This document shows positions 37,431 through 49,500 of a DNA stretch of 64,000 nt, one piece after another. The first letter of the stretch is position 1, and each line of letters begins with the position of its first letter. The stretch spans positions 33,854,819-33,918,818 of the forward strand of contig OZ038390.1 of the NCBI GenBank assembly GCA_964036045.1. The letters run 5' to 3'. The DNA is from Eutreptiella sp. 'Long Island Sound 2002' (lineage: Eukaryota > Euglenozoa > Euglenophyceae > Eutreptiales > Eutreptiaceae). The translations under genes and the position numbers were made by a program. Below the pieces are notes generated by a model. It was not told the DNA's origin. It searched no databases and saw nothing but the letters and a program-made list of their open reading frames with translations.

Positions 37431-39900
37431 CCTTTTCTACACTGAAAACGGACCAAGGGGGCGCAAGCTGAGTTCACGGTGGTATGGCGAGCAACTGGGC
37501 TTGACATAACGGACATAGCACAATTCAAGAAGCTTGGTAGTGTCATGTAAGGAGATAGTCCAAATAGCGCGAGCAAATATTGATATGCAGAACCAAATTT
37601 AACTTTTTGGGAAAAACAACCACAGACAGCCACACCACAGACAGCCACAGAAGAGTGCGCACGTAGCATAGAACCTTGCGTGCAACAAGGTGCACGTATG
37701 AGTGCACGTTTTTGCGGTCCCTGCCCGGTCGATGGAGTGATGGCCGAGGAGGTTATGAGGGCGGGGACGTGGACGCCCTCAGATGTCGCTCCCAGGGAAG
37801 AAGTTTTGGTTTGTATATGGTCCATCATTTCCAGGACCGATCGCTTGATGCGATGCAAAGCGCACGACAAAGACGAAACATATCCGCCTCTGCTACCATG
37901 AAACCGGACCAAAGGGTCAAGAGCAGAGGTCGCAGTGGCATGCACAGCAGCTTGGCTTGACATAACGGACATAGCACCATTCAAGAAGGTTGGTAGTGTC
38001 CTGTCAAGAGATATGGTCCAGAAGGCCCGAGCAAATATTGATATGCAGAATGGCGCATCGCGACAATGCCAAAATTGGACTTTTTGGGGAAAACAGCCAC
38101 AGATAGCCACAGACGAGTGGGCACGTAGCATAGGACCTTGCTTGCAACAAGGTGCACGTAGAACTGCACAATTTTGCCGTCCCTTCCTGGTTTATGGAGT
38201 GATGGCCGGGGAAGTCGTAAGGGCGGGGACGTGGACACCCCCAGATGTCGCTCCCAGGGAAGAATTTTTGGTTTCTATATGGTCCATCATTTCCAGGACC
38301 GATCGCTTGATGCGATGCCAAGCGCACTACAAAGACAAAACATTCTCGCCTCTGCTACCATGAAACCGGACCAAAGGGTCAACAGCAGAGGTCGCAGTGG
38401 TATGCGCAGCAACTTGGCTTGACATAACGGACATAGCACCATTCAAGAGGGTTGGTAGTGTCCTGTCAAGAGATATGGTCCAGAAAGCCCGAGCAAATAT
38501 TGATATGCAGAATGGCGCAACCCGACAGTGCCCAAATTTGACTTTTTGGGGAAAACAGCCGCAGACAGCCATAGACGAGTGCGCACGTAGCATAGGACCG
38601 TGCCTACAACATGGTGCAAGTAGAAGTGCACAATTTTGCGGTCTGTGCCCGGTCAATGCAGTGAGGACCGAGGAGGTTGTGGGGGTGGGGACCTGGATAC
38701 CCTCAGATGTCGCTCTCAGGGAAGAATGTTTGGTTTGTATATGGTCCATCATTTCCAGGACGGATCGCTCGCTGCAATGCCCAGTGCCCCACAAAGACGA
38801 AACATTTTTTTCCCCAGACACCCCAGACATTATCCCCCCCCCCCCCGGCTACCTGCTCCCCTCTTCCGAGACTCGACCTGTATCAGCAAGCAAGTAGCAC
38901 CCAGCTACCATCCAGCAGCAAACATCCAGCAACCAGCAGCCAGCGACCAGCAGCCAGCAGTCCTCAGCCAACAACACACAGCAGCAGCAGTCAACATCCA
39001 GCACCCAGCAGCCATGAGCAATCGGCCAGTATACAGCAGCCACCATCACCCACTAACGCAACCAGCAACCAACAGCCATCTGACACATCAGCCTTCACCC
39101 GTCACCCACCTTCACGGCAGGACACAACACCGTCACCACACTGCACCACACTGCACCACTGTATGCACAGCTCTGCGCACCAGGAAACCTTACCGATCCA
39201 TTGAGTCTTTTTTGTTTGAGCCATCAATTGGAATTTTTCTTTTCTATTTTTTTTCAGGACCACTACGGCAAGAGCGCAAGACTTGAGCAGAATGAAAGGG
39301 CTTTGTACTTTAGTAATTCTCAGATCAGCTACAGGGCCACAGACTGATTCCAGGCAAGCCAGAGTGTTCCAGTCTGTTTTACTTTTTGCCCCTGCACTTG
39401 CTCGCTTCTCTTCGCTCAATCCACTGGTCCATTTTTCCATTATATCATCTTTTTGTTTTTGTTTTTTTTTGTTTTTTCTTTTTTGCCTTGGTATAGGCTA
39501 TATATCCCTTTGCATCTTTCACCGAAATGGCCTCCACTAGTATTTTAACCTTTTCAGGCCCATGGTGCAGTTCATGCAGTGTTTTCACCCTGACCTGGTT
39601 TGTAAATACCCGCGGCTGTCCTTCGGAGAACTTCGGCTCACCATGAACGCTCATTTTGCCCATGGTTAGGCCGCTTTGGTGCAATGCTTTGGGCGGGGGA
39701 CCGCCATGCCTCAAAAAAAAGACGAAACATTTTCGCCTCTGCTACCATGAAACGGGAATAAAGGGTGTAGAGCAGAGGTTGCAGTGGTATGGGCAGCAAC
39801 TTGGCTTGACATAATAGACATGGCACCATTCAAGATGGTTGGTAACATGTTGTAAAGAGATAAGGTGCAACTAGCCCTGGCAAATACTGATATTTACATA
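37430..39900. repeat. ~460-bp tandem repeat array
   Basis: The phrase CTTGACATAA(C/T)(G/A)GACAT recurs at 37,500, 37,956, 38,418 and 39,805. The first three define 456- and 462-bp units; the fourth is partial and separated by the retroposon at 38,809-39,717. Each unit carries GATATGGTCCAGAA(G/A)GC-like and GGTCCATCATTTCCAGGACCGAT-like words. Minus-strand frames stay open through the units, but the peptides look like satellite translations. Confidence 0.8.
38809..39717 (+). mobile_element. Poly(A)-tailed retroposon insertion
   Basis: A ~0.9-kb insertion in the tandem array, flanked by the 16-bp duplication AAAGACGAAACATTTT (38,793-38,808 and 39,718-39,733) and ending in an A8 tract just before the right copy. 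Long target duplications and a 3' A tail are marks of LINE-driven retroposition. It contains a C-rich start, a CAGCAGCC-type low-complexity block (38,900-39,010) and a T-rich block (39,450-39,485), but no recognisable gene. It could be a SINE, a 5'-truncated LINE or a processed transcript. Confidence 0.7.
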
Positions 39901-39953
39901 TTGGACATGCATTTTATCATCCAATAATTCCTATCACATCAAATAATCCTGCT

Positions 39954-40280
39954 GCTGGGGATTTCTGTCGTCTGTCCTGTTTTCTATTTTTTCCTTTCTA
40001 TTTTTTGGCTGACCGTCACTTTGCGACCTCAGCGATCGCGCAGTCACGCGCACTAATTGAATTATTTGCCTATGAATGATCCACCAGTAGTTCACTGTGT
40101 TTGTTTACATGAATCGTTAAGGCAAAGCAAAGTAGTTTGAAGACAAAAAGGCACAACTGTGGTTCATGATGCGACATCCTTTGTTTATTGCTTTGTAAAT
40201 TACTTAGCACGCTCGGCTGTCTTTCACTGTTTCACAGTCTTATGGCCCACTGAAGAGTCTGACTTGATTGTGCTTTGCTC
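39954..40280 (+). repeat. Penelope-like element, left direct repeat (pLTR)
   Basis: Starts GCTGGGGATTT and ends TTGTGCTTTGCTC. It matches 44,647-44,973 over 327 bp with no net indel. No hammerhead ribozyme core (CTGATGA...GAAA) was seen on either strand. Confidence 0.85.
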
Positions 40281-41939
40281 TGGAACCGATCAAACGGAGA
40301 CGTAGTCCGTGAGAGCAACTCTACTGCTTTGGCAAGGTGCAAACACGATACATTTTTGCTCATCTATTTCATGGCTTGGAACAACAATTGGGATTCCTCA
40401 TGGAACGAGTCTTGGGGAGATTCTTGGCAACACGATTCTGGGTATGCGCGTGACTACCCTTCTTGGAATTCCAATCTATCATACTCCGGCTCCTAAGGCC
40501 GTGATGGAAAAGGAAAAGCCGGCAAAGGCAAAGGCAAAGGCGCACAAGGAAAGTCCGGCAAAGGTGGCAAAAGTGATGGTAAAGGCCATGGCAATTCCCA
40601 CTCTTCGGGCGGTCCTTACCTTTGTATTCAATGTGGTGATGCGTCCCATTTCACGAAGGAATGTCGATGCCCATACAACCGCGTTTATTATTCTTACATG
40701 AAGGAAATGATTGACAAGTCCCGCATTGCACTTGAGCGTGAGTCCACCGAACTTTGCGTGCAAGAAAGACTCTTCGGCAAAAAATCCGTTGCAAAAAAAC
40801 ATTCACGGTATGAAGGATCATTTGATCCAAAAGAGTCGGTTCTCACCACGATTGGGGACCCGGCAACGGCCCCGGCGGATCTCATTGCATTTGCTACATC
40901 CCGATCTCGGGGCTTTCGTGGTGCTATCCCTTTTACCCGCAAGGACTCCGTGTTCATTTTTGTTACCGTCATCTTTGTTTTCAAGACGAAATCCTATGCA
41001 AATGCGTTCGCCAACCATGTGAATGAACATGCCTCGGGTAACTCATGTTCTTATGGCAAGCCGGTGTCGGCGTGGATTCCCAACAAAGGGACCATTGAGT
41101 CCATTGTGGCGGGCGTTGACGCTTCCCCTGACATCTCTATCCAAGAATGGGCTAAGTCCCAAAATTCATCTTCCGATGAATCCGAAATTTGGTCCAATGA
41201 CAATGACAAGCGCGCACGGCGAAAAAAGACCTAGCAAAAAACGCCGAGGATGACACCTCAAACGGAAGTGATGATGATCATGATGACTTTTCCCACACGA
41301 AAACCACAAAGCGAAAACACGCCGTCTCGTCAAGTGAAGGCGAAGAACTCACCCAGGATGCCGGTCCTATCAAGTCTCCCAAGAAAAAAGCAAAAAATGG
41401 TGCGCCCAAGCAGGATGCCAAACATGTTCGTATTGCTATGGATGTTGATGAAGAGAGTGCACATGAATCTGTTGCCTCTTTCGATTCTCTTAAACTTATC
41501 GAGACCGATGCCACAAAAACCCATCCCGTCATGAAAAAAACGGACAACTTTATCCACAAAACCATGGGTCACGCTATGGTGCAAGTTCGCAACCAATTTG
41601 CAACACACTCACACCGAATTGATGGTTTGGAGAGAGACGTCAAGGAAAATATGCGCATGACGAAGGAAATTGGTGGCAAGCTTGATAGCCACCTCATGGA
41701 CGTGCCTTCGCCAATACAAGGGCTTGGCAGACAATATCGTTGGGAGGATTGATGGAAGGAAGTCGGATGCGGTTGATGAAGCCGGAAATTGCGTATCCTC
41801 CCCGACACCGGCCCCTCAACCAACGCGGAAAACCCGTGGCCAACGCACGGTGGTTACCGAATCGGGTCACACGGCGAAGGCGGTCCGCTCGACCTCGCGA
41901 ATCCTCCGACAACGTGGCACGAAGGTGCAGACTCATTGA
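40281..41939 (+). pseudogene. Penelope-like element ORF1: CCHC zinc-knuckle nucleic-acid-binding protein (decayed)
   Basis: The frame, which opens just upstream inside the direct repeat (Met at 40,275), begins Trp/Asn/Ser-rich. It crosses an in-frame TAA (40,494) and then has a Gly/Lys-rich basic region and a CX2CX4HX4C knuckle (CIQCGDASHFTKEC, 40,623-40,664). A TAG at 41,232 and slips in A-runs follow. An acidic/basic nuclear-type tract (SNGSDDDHDDFSH, KRKHAVSSSEGEE) then appears in another frame, and the end (ADNIVGRIDGRKSDAVDEAG) in the first frame again, stopping at 41,939. Gag-like RNA binding is inferred. An ORF1 with a knuckle is not usual for Penelope-like elements. Confidence 0.5.
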
Positions 41940-44623
41940 GTTCTTTGGTCCATGATGCCGCCGACACACACGTGGCTACTGAATGTGAACACCTGGCGGT
42001 GCTCCAACACCAGTTACAAACCACCCAGGATAACACCAGTGGAATACTTTACCAATTAAAGAATCCGGTCGTTGTGCTGGATGATGATACATGGTGGCGA
42101 TTGTCTGGTGTCCTAAATGCCCGTAATTGCTTTCCCCACACACTCCCTATGCCTAAACGCTTTGCAACCCACCCCGAATGGATTTGGTTCGAGACACAAA
42201 TCAAGGAGTCCCCACATATGCTAAATGCTCTTTCTTTGTGCTGTGTGAAACACAATCACCGGAAATGGCATGACCTGGACCTAGTGTCCAAAACCTTTTT
42301 TCTTACGCAATGGCGTGGCCTTTCACACGTCCAGGAGAGATCCAACGGCCCGCCACGGGGCTTGGCAATCACGTGCGGCACCAGTTTTCGGGTCCCACAC
42401 TCCTATTTTTCTCATCCGCTACTTACGGCCTTCTACTCATACAGCGTGTGGAATAAGTCCATCCCGTGTCCGGGTTCTATGGGCAAAACCCACCCGAAGT
42501 TGCAATGAGGCGTCATGTGGTGCGACCCCACTCTCTCCTACCACGACACGTGGAAGCAAATGACCGTTCTCTTCCAAAAATTACAACACAAAAAGGCCTT
42601 CCGCTGCGTTTTGCTCATTCCTGACTCGGCTCCACATGCTGTGTCAATCATGGAGGCATGGAGTGATAGCATGCCCTCGACACACACCCTGCTGTGTACC
42701 GTTCCAGCACTCCACCACCCGTGCTGTGTGGGAACCTCCGTTTTCTTGTCTCAACCTACCGATGTCCACATTCACCTAGTACAGAATGCCCTTGCCGAAA
42801 CCCAACATCCTGTGTATACACACACCATCGTCTCAACGCTTGGGGAAAAAATCAAACGCATATCCGGTGCTTCTTTCGAACCGAATTTTTTGCGCTCCTT
42901 TTCTCCTACGAGTGGCTACCGAATCGGGGGCGTGTGGTGGCACACCTGGTTTACGGAGTCTGAGATACGCCAGAAAATACTCAACCACAAACCAATAAAG
43001 TGGGATGCCATCGGAGACTCCTGGGACCGCGTTAACGCGGTCATATCCATGTGCCCTCTACGGTGGGTACGCCATTTCTTGTCCCTGCGGAACAATGCAG
43101 ACTCTACACCCCCCTTCTCCGTGAAACACCCTTTTATAGGAGTATACCTGCTGCGGAGTGTTGAGTGCCGTGACATCTACGTTGGCATTGTTGGCCAACC
43201 TTTTTTTCGTGTGCAACGCCTGAGCTGGAAACACCGCAAGCGCCTGAGGGCTTTCTTGGAGCTGCCTAACTTTGGGCGCCCACCCCTGAAACGTGGTGTG
43301 GAACACCTCCAACGGATGCTCCGCACAACGAAGTTGTCAAGGAAACGTGGTTCTGCGGATGCGATGTACGGCTTTATGGCGAATGTTGGTGCACACCAAT
43401 GGTGTCAGACCCCCATTGAACCGTGCTGGCTCTCCCAACTATTCCACACCGAACAGTTTTAGATTCGCCACGTAGACCACTCCCTAAATAACAAGTTGCA
43501 ACAGCGTGGTACCCCTAGGTGTAGAAAACTGGGCTGCTTCCGACTGTACCCAACAACTACCTTTGCAGGTGACCTCAGGTCCGCTGTTACACGCGAGATT
43601 GCTTCCCTTCGCTCTCCTGTGTCCATCCGTGACCTGATCCAGCTCCTCCACAGCTCCGAGGACCGGGTTGAAGGAACCCTGTGGAACAGGTTGTTCACAA
43701 AAGTGTCTGCTAGGCTGAAAAGGGAAACGAACATACGCCTGAAAAATTTCATTACAGTCCGAGTGCCCAACCATTCACCCTCCTTCCGCCAGAATGTGTA
43801 CGCTCTGTCTAAGGTCCAGGAGGGTAGGCGGTCCCGGCGCCCGATTTCATGGTTCGCTATCTCCAAACATGCAAAGGCAGAGGACCGCCGGGGCTCTGCT
43901 GCCAGCGCCTTATTCGTGAATATACCCCTGCACCTTGTCCTGGACTATATCGATTACGAACCGTCCAGAAATGGGCTTTTCCGTGTCGGGGCCTGGGTTC
44001 TCAACCAGGTCCAGGGTCTGCCGATGGGGGGGCCGGACTCCGCACAATTAGCTTGTATTTATATGGCGGTGCGAGAGACCAAGAACACAGCAGTTGCCCT
44101 TTTCACCCCCAACATCCTTGCGTGCCATTACCGCGATAATATCTATGTGTTTGGCCGAAAGTCACTGTTGCTCCAGCGCCTCCCTGAATTTCAGCACACT
44201 CTCGCCTCGTATTAGTTCGAGCAGATGGGCTCGTGCATTCATGTGCTTGAGGTGTCCCTATGCCTGCACCCCAAAACTGTCATACACCTGCAACTGCATT
44301 CTAAGGTCCTGTCTGTGGGAAATATATCCCGGTCCAATGTGCAGCGGTGGCCAGACCCTTGGTCCCCCAGCGCGCCATCTGTGCTACCTTCACTATGCCT
44401 AGGCTTGGCGTCAAAGTGCGAATACTGGGCCCAAAATGGGGGGGAAAAATCCACAAACATCCTTACAATCCTCACTGAACTCGGTGCAAAGCAAGTCCAG
44501 ACACGCCCATGGATCACACGATGGGTCAACTACTGGCGGGCGAAAGGCTGCCCCATGACAGGCTCCTTTGCTCGCCAATGCCTCTGGCTTTGTGCAAAGA
44601 TAGCGTCCCTGGCGTCGTTTTGA
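41940..44623 (+). pseudogene. Penelope-like element ORF2: unknown N-terminal region, GIY-YIG-like endonuclease, reverse transcriptase
   Basis: One frame is open from about 41,789 to 44,623 except for three stops (TGA 42,506; TAG 43,460; TAG 44,213), each one C-to-T change from an Arg or Gln codon. The ~390-residue N-terminal region was not recognised. GIY-YIG-like residues follow (GVYLLRS, then IYVGIVG and FFRVQR; about 43,138-43,225). The RT part shows QGLPMGGPDSAQLACIYM followed by HYRDNIYVF, where the usual YxDD is YRDN, so one catalytic Asp position is Asn. A C-terminal ~130-residue tail follows. Order endonuclease-then-RT is the reverse of canonical Penelope. Confidence 0.6.
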
Positions 44624-44646
44624 TTGGGTGGGTGGGAGGTTTTACC

Positions 44647-44973
44647 GCTGGGGATTTCCCTCGTCTGTCCTGTTTTCTATTTTTTCCTTCCTATTTTTTG
44701 GCTGACCGTCGCTTTGCGACCTCAGCGATCGCGCACTCGCGCGCACTAATTTAATTGTTTGTGTATGAATGATCCACAAGTAGTTCACTGTGTTTGTTTA
44801 CACGAATCGTTAAGGCAAAGCAAAGTAGTTTGAAGACAAAAAGGCACAACTGTGGTTCATGATGTGACATCCTGTGTTTATTGCTTTGTAAATTACTTAG
44901 CACGCTCGGCTGTCTTTCACTGTTTCACAGTCTTATGGCCCACTGAAGAGTCTGACTTGATTGTGCTTTGCTC
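44647..44973 (+). repeat. Penelope-like element, right direct repeat (pLTR)
   Basis: Second 327-bp copy; see the left repeat. It ends exactly where the foldback arm resumes (AAAATTGCC). Confidence 0.85.
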
Positions 44974-45330
44974 AAAATTGCCTGATCTATCTCACATCCT
45001 ATGTTCCTGACGAACAAATGGAATGTAAGATACAAAGTCCCATATATAGGGTCATATGATGTCCCTTAGGGGCAATATGGCTAGGGTGGGGTTGTGACCT
45101 GCTTCAACGTTCCTGTTGGGCATGTACTTCTTGCCCCTGGCAGTCGTTTTAAGTGGGGGGATGAAGCAGGTCACAACCCTACCCTAACTATATTGCCCCT
45201 AAGTGACCGTTATTCGACGCTATATACGGGACTTTGTACCTTACATTCCATTTGTTTGATAGGATCATAGGAGGTGAGACAAATAAGGCAATCTTGGACC
45301 ATTTGTTATTATAAGAAGTATTGGATGATA

Positions 45331-48300
45331 GGTTGTAGAGCCCATATGTGCGGAACATTTTTCTTTATTGCAGATTATTGCTTTAGGCGAAAAAGTGAAA
45401 ATCTCTAAAATACGCCGCATCTCAAAGAAACTATGTGACAGAGTTTCGGACCACCACCATCCCTTGACCCTCCCAGCCCCTTAGTTGAATTGGCCAACCT
45501 TTTCTATGCGGTTTCGGCTCATTTTTCCATGCCATAAATGCTCAGCTTCTTTGTACCTTCAAAAATGGCAACAATACATGCGTCACGTTGTGGGAGGGGG
45601 TGGGTGGCATGTTTGGGTTACCTGTGACTATGTGGTTTCGTCCCTTTTCCTAATTTTTTTTTGCTGTCACTTCCATGTCACATCTTGTCATACTCCTATC
45701 ACACACCTGCGACATCTGCATCACCTCCTTGTCAACTTCTTGTCACATGCATGCCACATCTGTTCACATGCTTGTCTACTTTGTGCACTTTGCCCGGTCC
45801 CTGCGTCCCCATTTTGACCCCTATCCTCTCTCTTTGTGCCTTGCCTTGAAGTCCGCGTCCCATCCCATAGTTCTCCCATAACGGAGGCCTGCAGACAAAG
45901 CATGCAACTAGGGAAAAAAGCACACCAATTTGGTAGACGCTTGTCGCTATGTTGTGTTTGCACGTGGGACGATTTCTGTAACTCATGGCGTGACAATGTA
46001 CATGGCAGTCCCAAATGTTTGAAAGCCATGGTGATCAACTCCTAAAGAGCCTCGCATCCCAAAAAATCCGTTTTCACGATGGATGCTCATTTTTTTGCCT
46101 CTTTACATCTGCCCATGCAATCCGAAGTTCCAGATTCTTAAAACCTTCCTTAGAGGCATCATTCAGTGCACAAATACAAATTCTTTGGCCTTTTAGGTTC
46201 TTTTCAGGCAATGCTCAGTGGGTGTACAATTCAGCCCATGATTTCGTCCATATTTGTTCTTTGATTGTGTGATTTGAATGGTGGTCAATATGGGGGTACC
46301 AGGCTGCATGCATGGAGGGATGGAAGTCCCGTATTTCTTCTGGGCTCCAGCCGGTCATATCAGAAATTCAGGATTTCAACGCACAGGAATTTTGATTCGT
46401 AGTGTCATGCATTCCCTAGATGCAGCGAACAGTCCGAATCAGTGGTTTCTATTGCATGTTGTCTGTAGGGGCAGGGCAAAGATGTGGGGGTAATGTCATC
46501 CGTTGTTTTTTTCGAGTTTTTTTTTTATCCCGAAGTATGTTCATGTAACGTTTTTTTTAAATTTGCCACAGATTTTGTTTTAGAGACCCTTCTAAATTTT
46601 TGGTCACTTTTGACACTTCTTTTAGATGTGTTGCGTTAAATTTTAGATGTTTTGTATTTCTTTAGAGGTTTGAACCCCCCCCCCCCCTGTGGCGTTGAGT
46701 TGTTTCGTGGCGCTCTGCTGCCGCCGTCCAAAACTTGCCAGCCAAAATGGCCCAAAACATCATTGGAACACCTTTGCCAATCGTGTCGGTGATGAGCAGG
46801 GCATGCGGCCTCCAACCATGAAATGCTGCTCTGAGCCCCTGTTGGGCGCAGTTCAATCAAGGGTACAAAGCGTCTTGATGATCTTACTGCGGCAATGTTC
46901 CAAGTTTGTCAGCGTCAAACCCACTGATCTGAGCCTGAATGGTTGAGAGAGGAGCACAGAAAGTGCACAGAAATGAGCCGCATGCAAAAGAACGTCTTTT
47001 TTGTGAGATGCATGCAGCCTTGACATCACAAAACATCATGTGCCGCGTACTGCGCACAGAGAAAAAAAAGGGGGCAAAATCCACCCAAGCGCTGTGTCCT
47101 TACAACTGAAACCCCACTGTCGTTCTCTGAGGCAGCTGCCTTGTTGCACACCTCCAATTTTGTTCATTCGTCTGCAAGTTTGTTGGTTGTTACGGCTAAA
47201 ATACTGCAAGACGCAACACAAATGTTCGAGAGTTTCCCACGTGGATCAAATGGTGGGTGTTGATGACAGATCGAAATGACAGATCGAGTAGGTCATTCGG
47301 CAGAGGGGTGCGGAGAGGAGGGGTGTACGGTAACCAGCCAAAAGGTGACGTGCGCACGGGAACGCCTCAAGTGGGTGAAGGAGGATCGCCAGGCAGCAGT
47401 GGAAAGGTGGGGATTCTGCTCTTCCTGAAGCCAGCAGTCGGGCAACAGATTCCACAAAGCCAGCAAACAGACCAAGGTGGGAGGACGAAAGCGCTGTGAA
47501 CTGGTGAGCCTGCGCATGTGGTGCCATGGGTGACGGTGGTGACTGAGTCATTCGCCCTCTGCACCCTGAAGGGCAACGAGGAGGGCCTGGGATGGTCATC
47601 CCCTGGGGTTAGGGATTCACTGAGGCCTGGGGATAACCAGCCCCTCGTTGTCTGAAGGCTGTCAGTTGATCTGGCATGGCGCCCAGAAGGGAAGGAGGAG
47701 GAAGCCGAACAGTAGTTGAGGCGATTGAGTCCCGCTACGTTGGTGGTTATAGCCCTTTCCTTGTCGGACGCCACTTCGGTGGGCTCTGTCTTGGCCGGCC
47801 AAGGCGTATATGGTCCTGTACTGCGGTGTGTCTATCGATCTATCTGTCGCATTTACGGTGTGGAGCACTGTGCGACAGAGGGACCAACGGAAGGGTGTTT
47901 GCGCAAGCCCTTCCACGCTGCCATCCCCACTCCCTGCAAGGGCCTCGGGGCGGGCTCCTGCGTGCGTCTGGCTGTTTGTGCCACACCAAGAAGGACATAC
48001 GGGTGCGATTTTATACGTGAGGCCCAGACCTTTCAAGGGCCAAATGGTTGAGAGCATAATTTGAAGAAGAATAAAGAAGAACACAATGGCAGACTGGTTC
48101 AGAATGGCGACAAATTGCCGTTGTGAGTGGCAAGTGCGGAGATGGGTTTATTGTGAATGTTGTTGCGCTGTGTGCAATGCCACAGTACTTATGCAAGATC
48201 GACATGCAAAAAGGCTCGGCGGGTCAGAATCGACCTGTTGCTCTCAAAAATACGAAAACTTGTCGCAACATACGAGTGAGCTCTGGGTGCGTTTCTGCAA

Positions 48301-49500
48301 AGCGCGCACAGTGCGCGCACAGCGCCCAATTGTAAGTAAGCTTTCCCGTGACCACCCTGAAAACCACCCACCACCAGGGGAGCTACGTCCACAAGGCAAA
48401 AGCAGCAGATTTGGACAGCAATCTGGCATTTTGAGTGGGAAATATAGTTTGTTTCAAATCATTATCTGAGTTTTTGGATTGAGTAAGACTCTGAGCAGTC
48501 CTGGTTAGGGTTAGGGGTAGTCACCTTGGCCATCGGGGAAAATGGGTCCAAAATAGCTTAATTCTCGCACAGCGCACGGTGCGCCCCCTCTGACAGGCTT
48601 CAACGGCGGGGGCCCCTGTTCGCTGCAGCATGCCGACTGATCGGACCCCGATACTGAACGAAAAGGGGCCCAGGGCCTGGCCGTTATCCTTGCACATGTT
48701 GGCCGATGGGACAGTGGCTGAAGCCTATTTTCACCTGCACGACACCCAGCCGGGCGGTACAAGCCTGGAACTGCGAGCCAGTGCCCTGCAGCAGCGCACA
48801 GTGCAACAACATTCGCATTGCAGTATCAGTCACTGTGTTCTGCACGTTGCCTACGTCCAATTTGCCTGTTTTTCGATCATTTAGCCCGTCAGCGTTAAGT
48901 TTTTCCTTCAATCATTAAATCAGGCAGCACGGTGCTTGTAACTGATAGATGCACCGGCGAAATAAGTGTCACCCTCAAACAGGTCACGAGGCATCGCTTG
49001 AGCAGATTGTCACAGGCCTGCCCAATCCTGCCCACAGCAAAACAGAGAGTACCAAGTTTCGCCGAGACTGCATGACTGACACCCACGCGCGCAGGAGATA
49101 TCGCAGCGGTCGCATCACTTGACCTGCAACTGATTCCAGTTTGCAGGTGAATGCACAAGGAAACCAAAATATCTAGGGTGATGGGATGAACGCATATCAT
49201 GCACACGATCAACCCAACGAAAACAAATGACATTGCCGGCCACACGCCTGTAGGTTTGTGGACTAGCACGTTCTGGTGGCGGTTGGGATATGCGATGCCT
49301 ACCACTCACTGCAGAACAAATCCCACCTCGCGAAGCCTCATGGCCCACAGGGATGATGGTGTACACAGCACGCCATCCTGCCTTGCGTATGGTCCGGCAA
49401 GATTGGCTCATCGTTGCAACTTCGAGTGCCCCCCATCAAACAGGAACGGAGCATTGCAACCGCCGCTGGGAACGGGGTCGTGTAAGGGCTGGTACGTTCC
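45331..49500. other. Host DNA without recognised genes
   Basis: Moderate GC content. Only short overlapping ORFs on both strands, with no domain or consistent splice pattern recognised. Minor structure: a C13-14 run at 46,676 and short T-runs around 46,505-46,560. It may hold introns or intergenic DNA. Confidence 0.4.

Larger units (their letters stand above)
39950..44973 (+). mobile_element. Penelope-like retroelement with permuted domain order
   Basis: A 5.0-kb insert whose ends are 327-bp direct repeats (39,954-40,280 and 44,647-44,973; about 4% divergent by eye). It encodes a CCHC ORF1 and an ORF2 with a GIY-YIG-like segment upstream of an RT segment. Direct repeats plus GIY-YIG and RT point to Penelope-like elements. 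An upstream endonuclease matches the permuted algal/protist clade (Chlamys/Naiad type). The inserted DNA splits the foldback arm without an evident target duplication. Several stops and frameshifts make it inactive. Confidence 0.65.
39915..45330. mobile_element. Foldback (long inverted repeat) element, split by Penelope-like element
   Basis: The left arm (39,915-39,949 plus 44,974-~45,104) is the imperfect reverse complement of the right arm (~45,164-45,330). Ends are TATCATCCAAT...ATTGGATGATA. Without the 5.0-kb insert the element is about 392 bp with ~165-bp arms and a ~60-bp loop. No coding capacity; a MITE or foldback element. A clear target duplication was not identified. Confidence 0.8.

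Noticed and set aside
37352-38131. Minus-strand ORFs in the 460-bp array as a repeat-protein gene
   Set aside because: The peptide changes with unit drift and lacks any recognisable domain; more likely satellite translation.
39954-40280. Hammerhead ribozyme in the direct repeats, as in some Penelope-like elements
   Set aside because: No CTGATGA core with matching GAAA was found on either strand by eye.
39950-44973. Reading the 5.0-kb element as an ordinary LTR retrotransposon
   Set aside because: No protease, RNase H, integrase, primer-binding site or target duplication; RT and GIY-YIG-like segments fit a Penelope-like element better.
48500-48520. TTAGGGTTAGGG-like telomeric repeat
   Set aside because: Only about two units, internal and not extended; chance or a tiny remnant at most.
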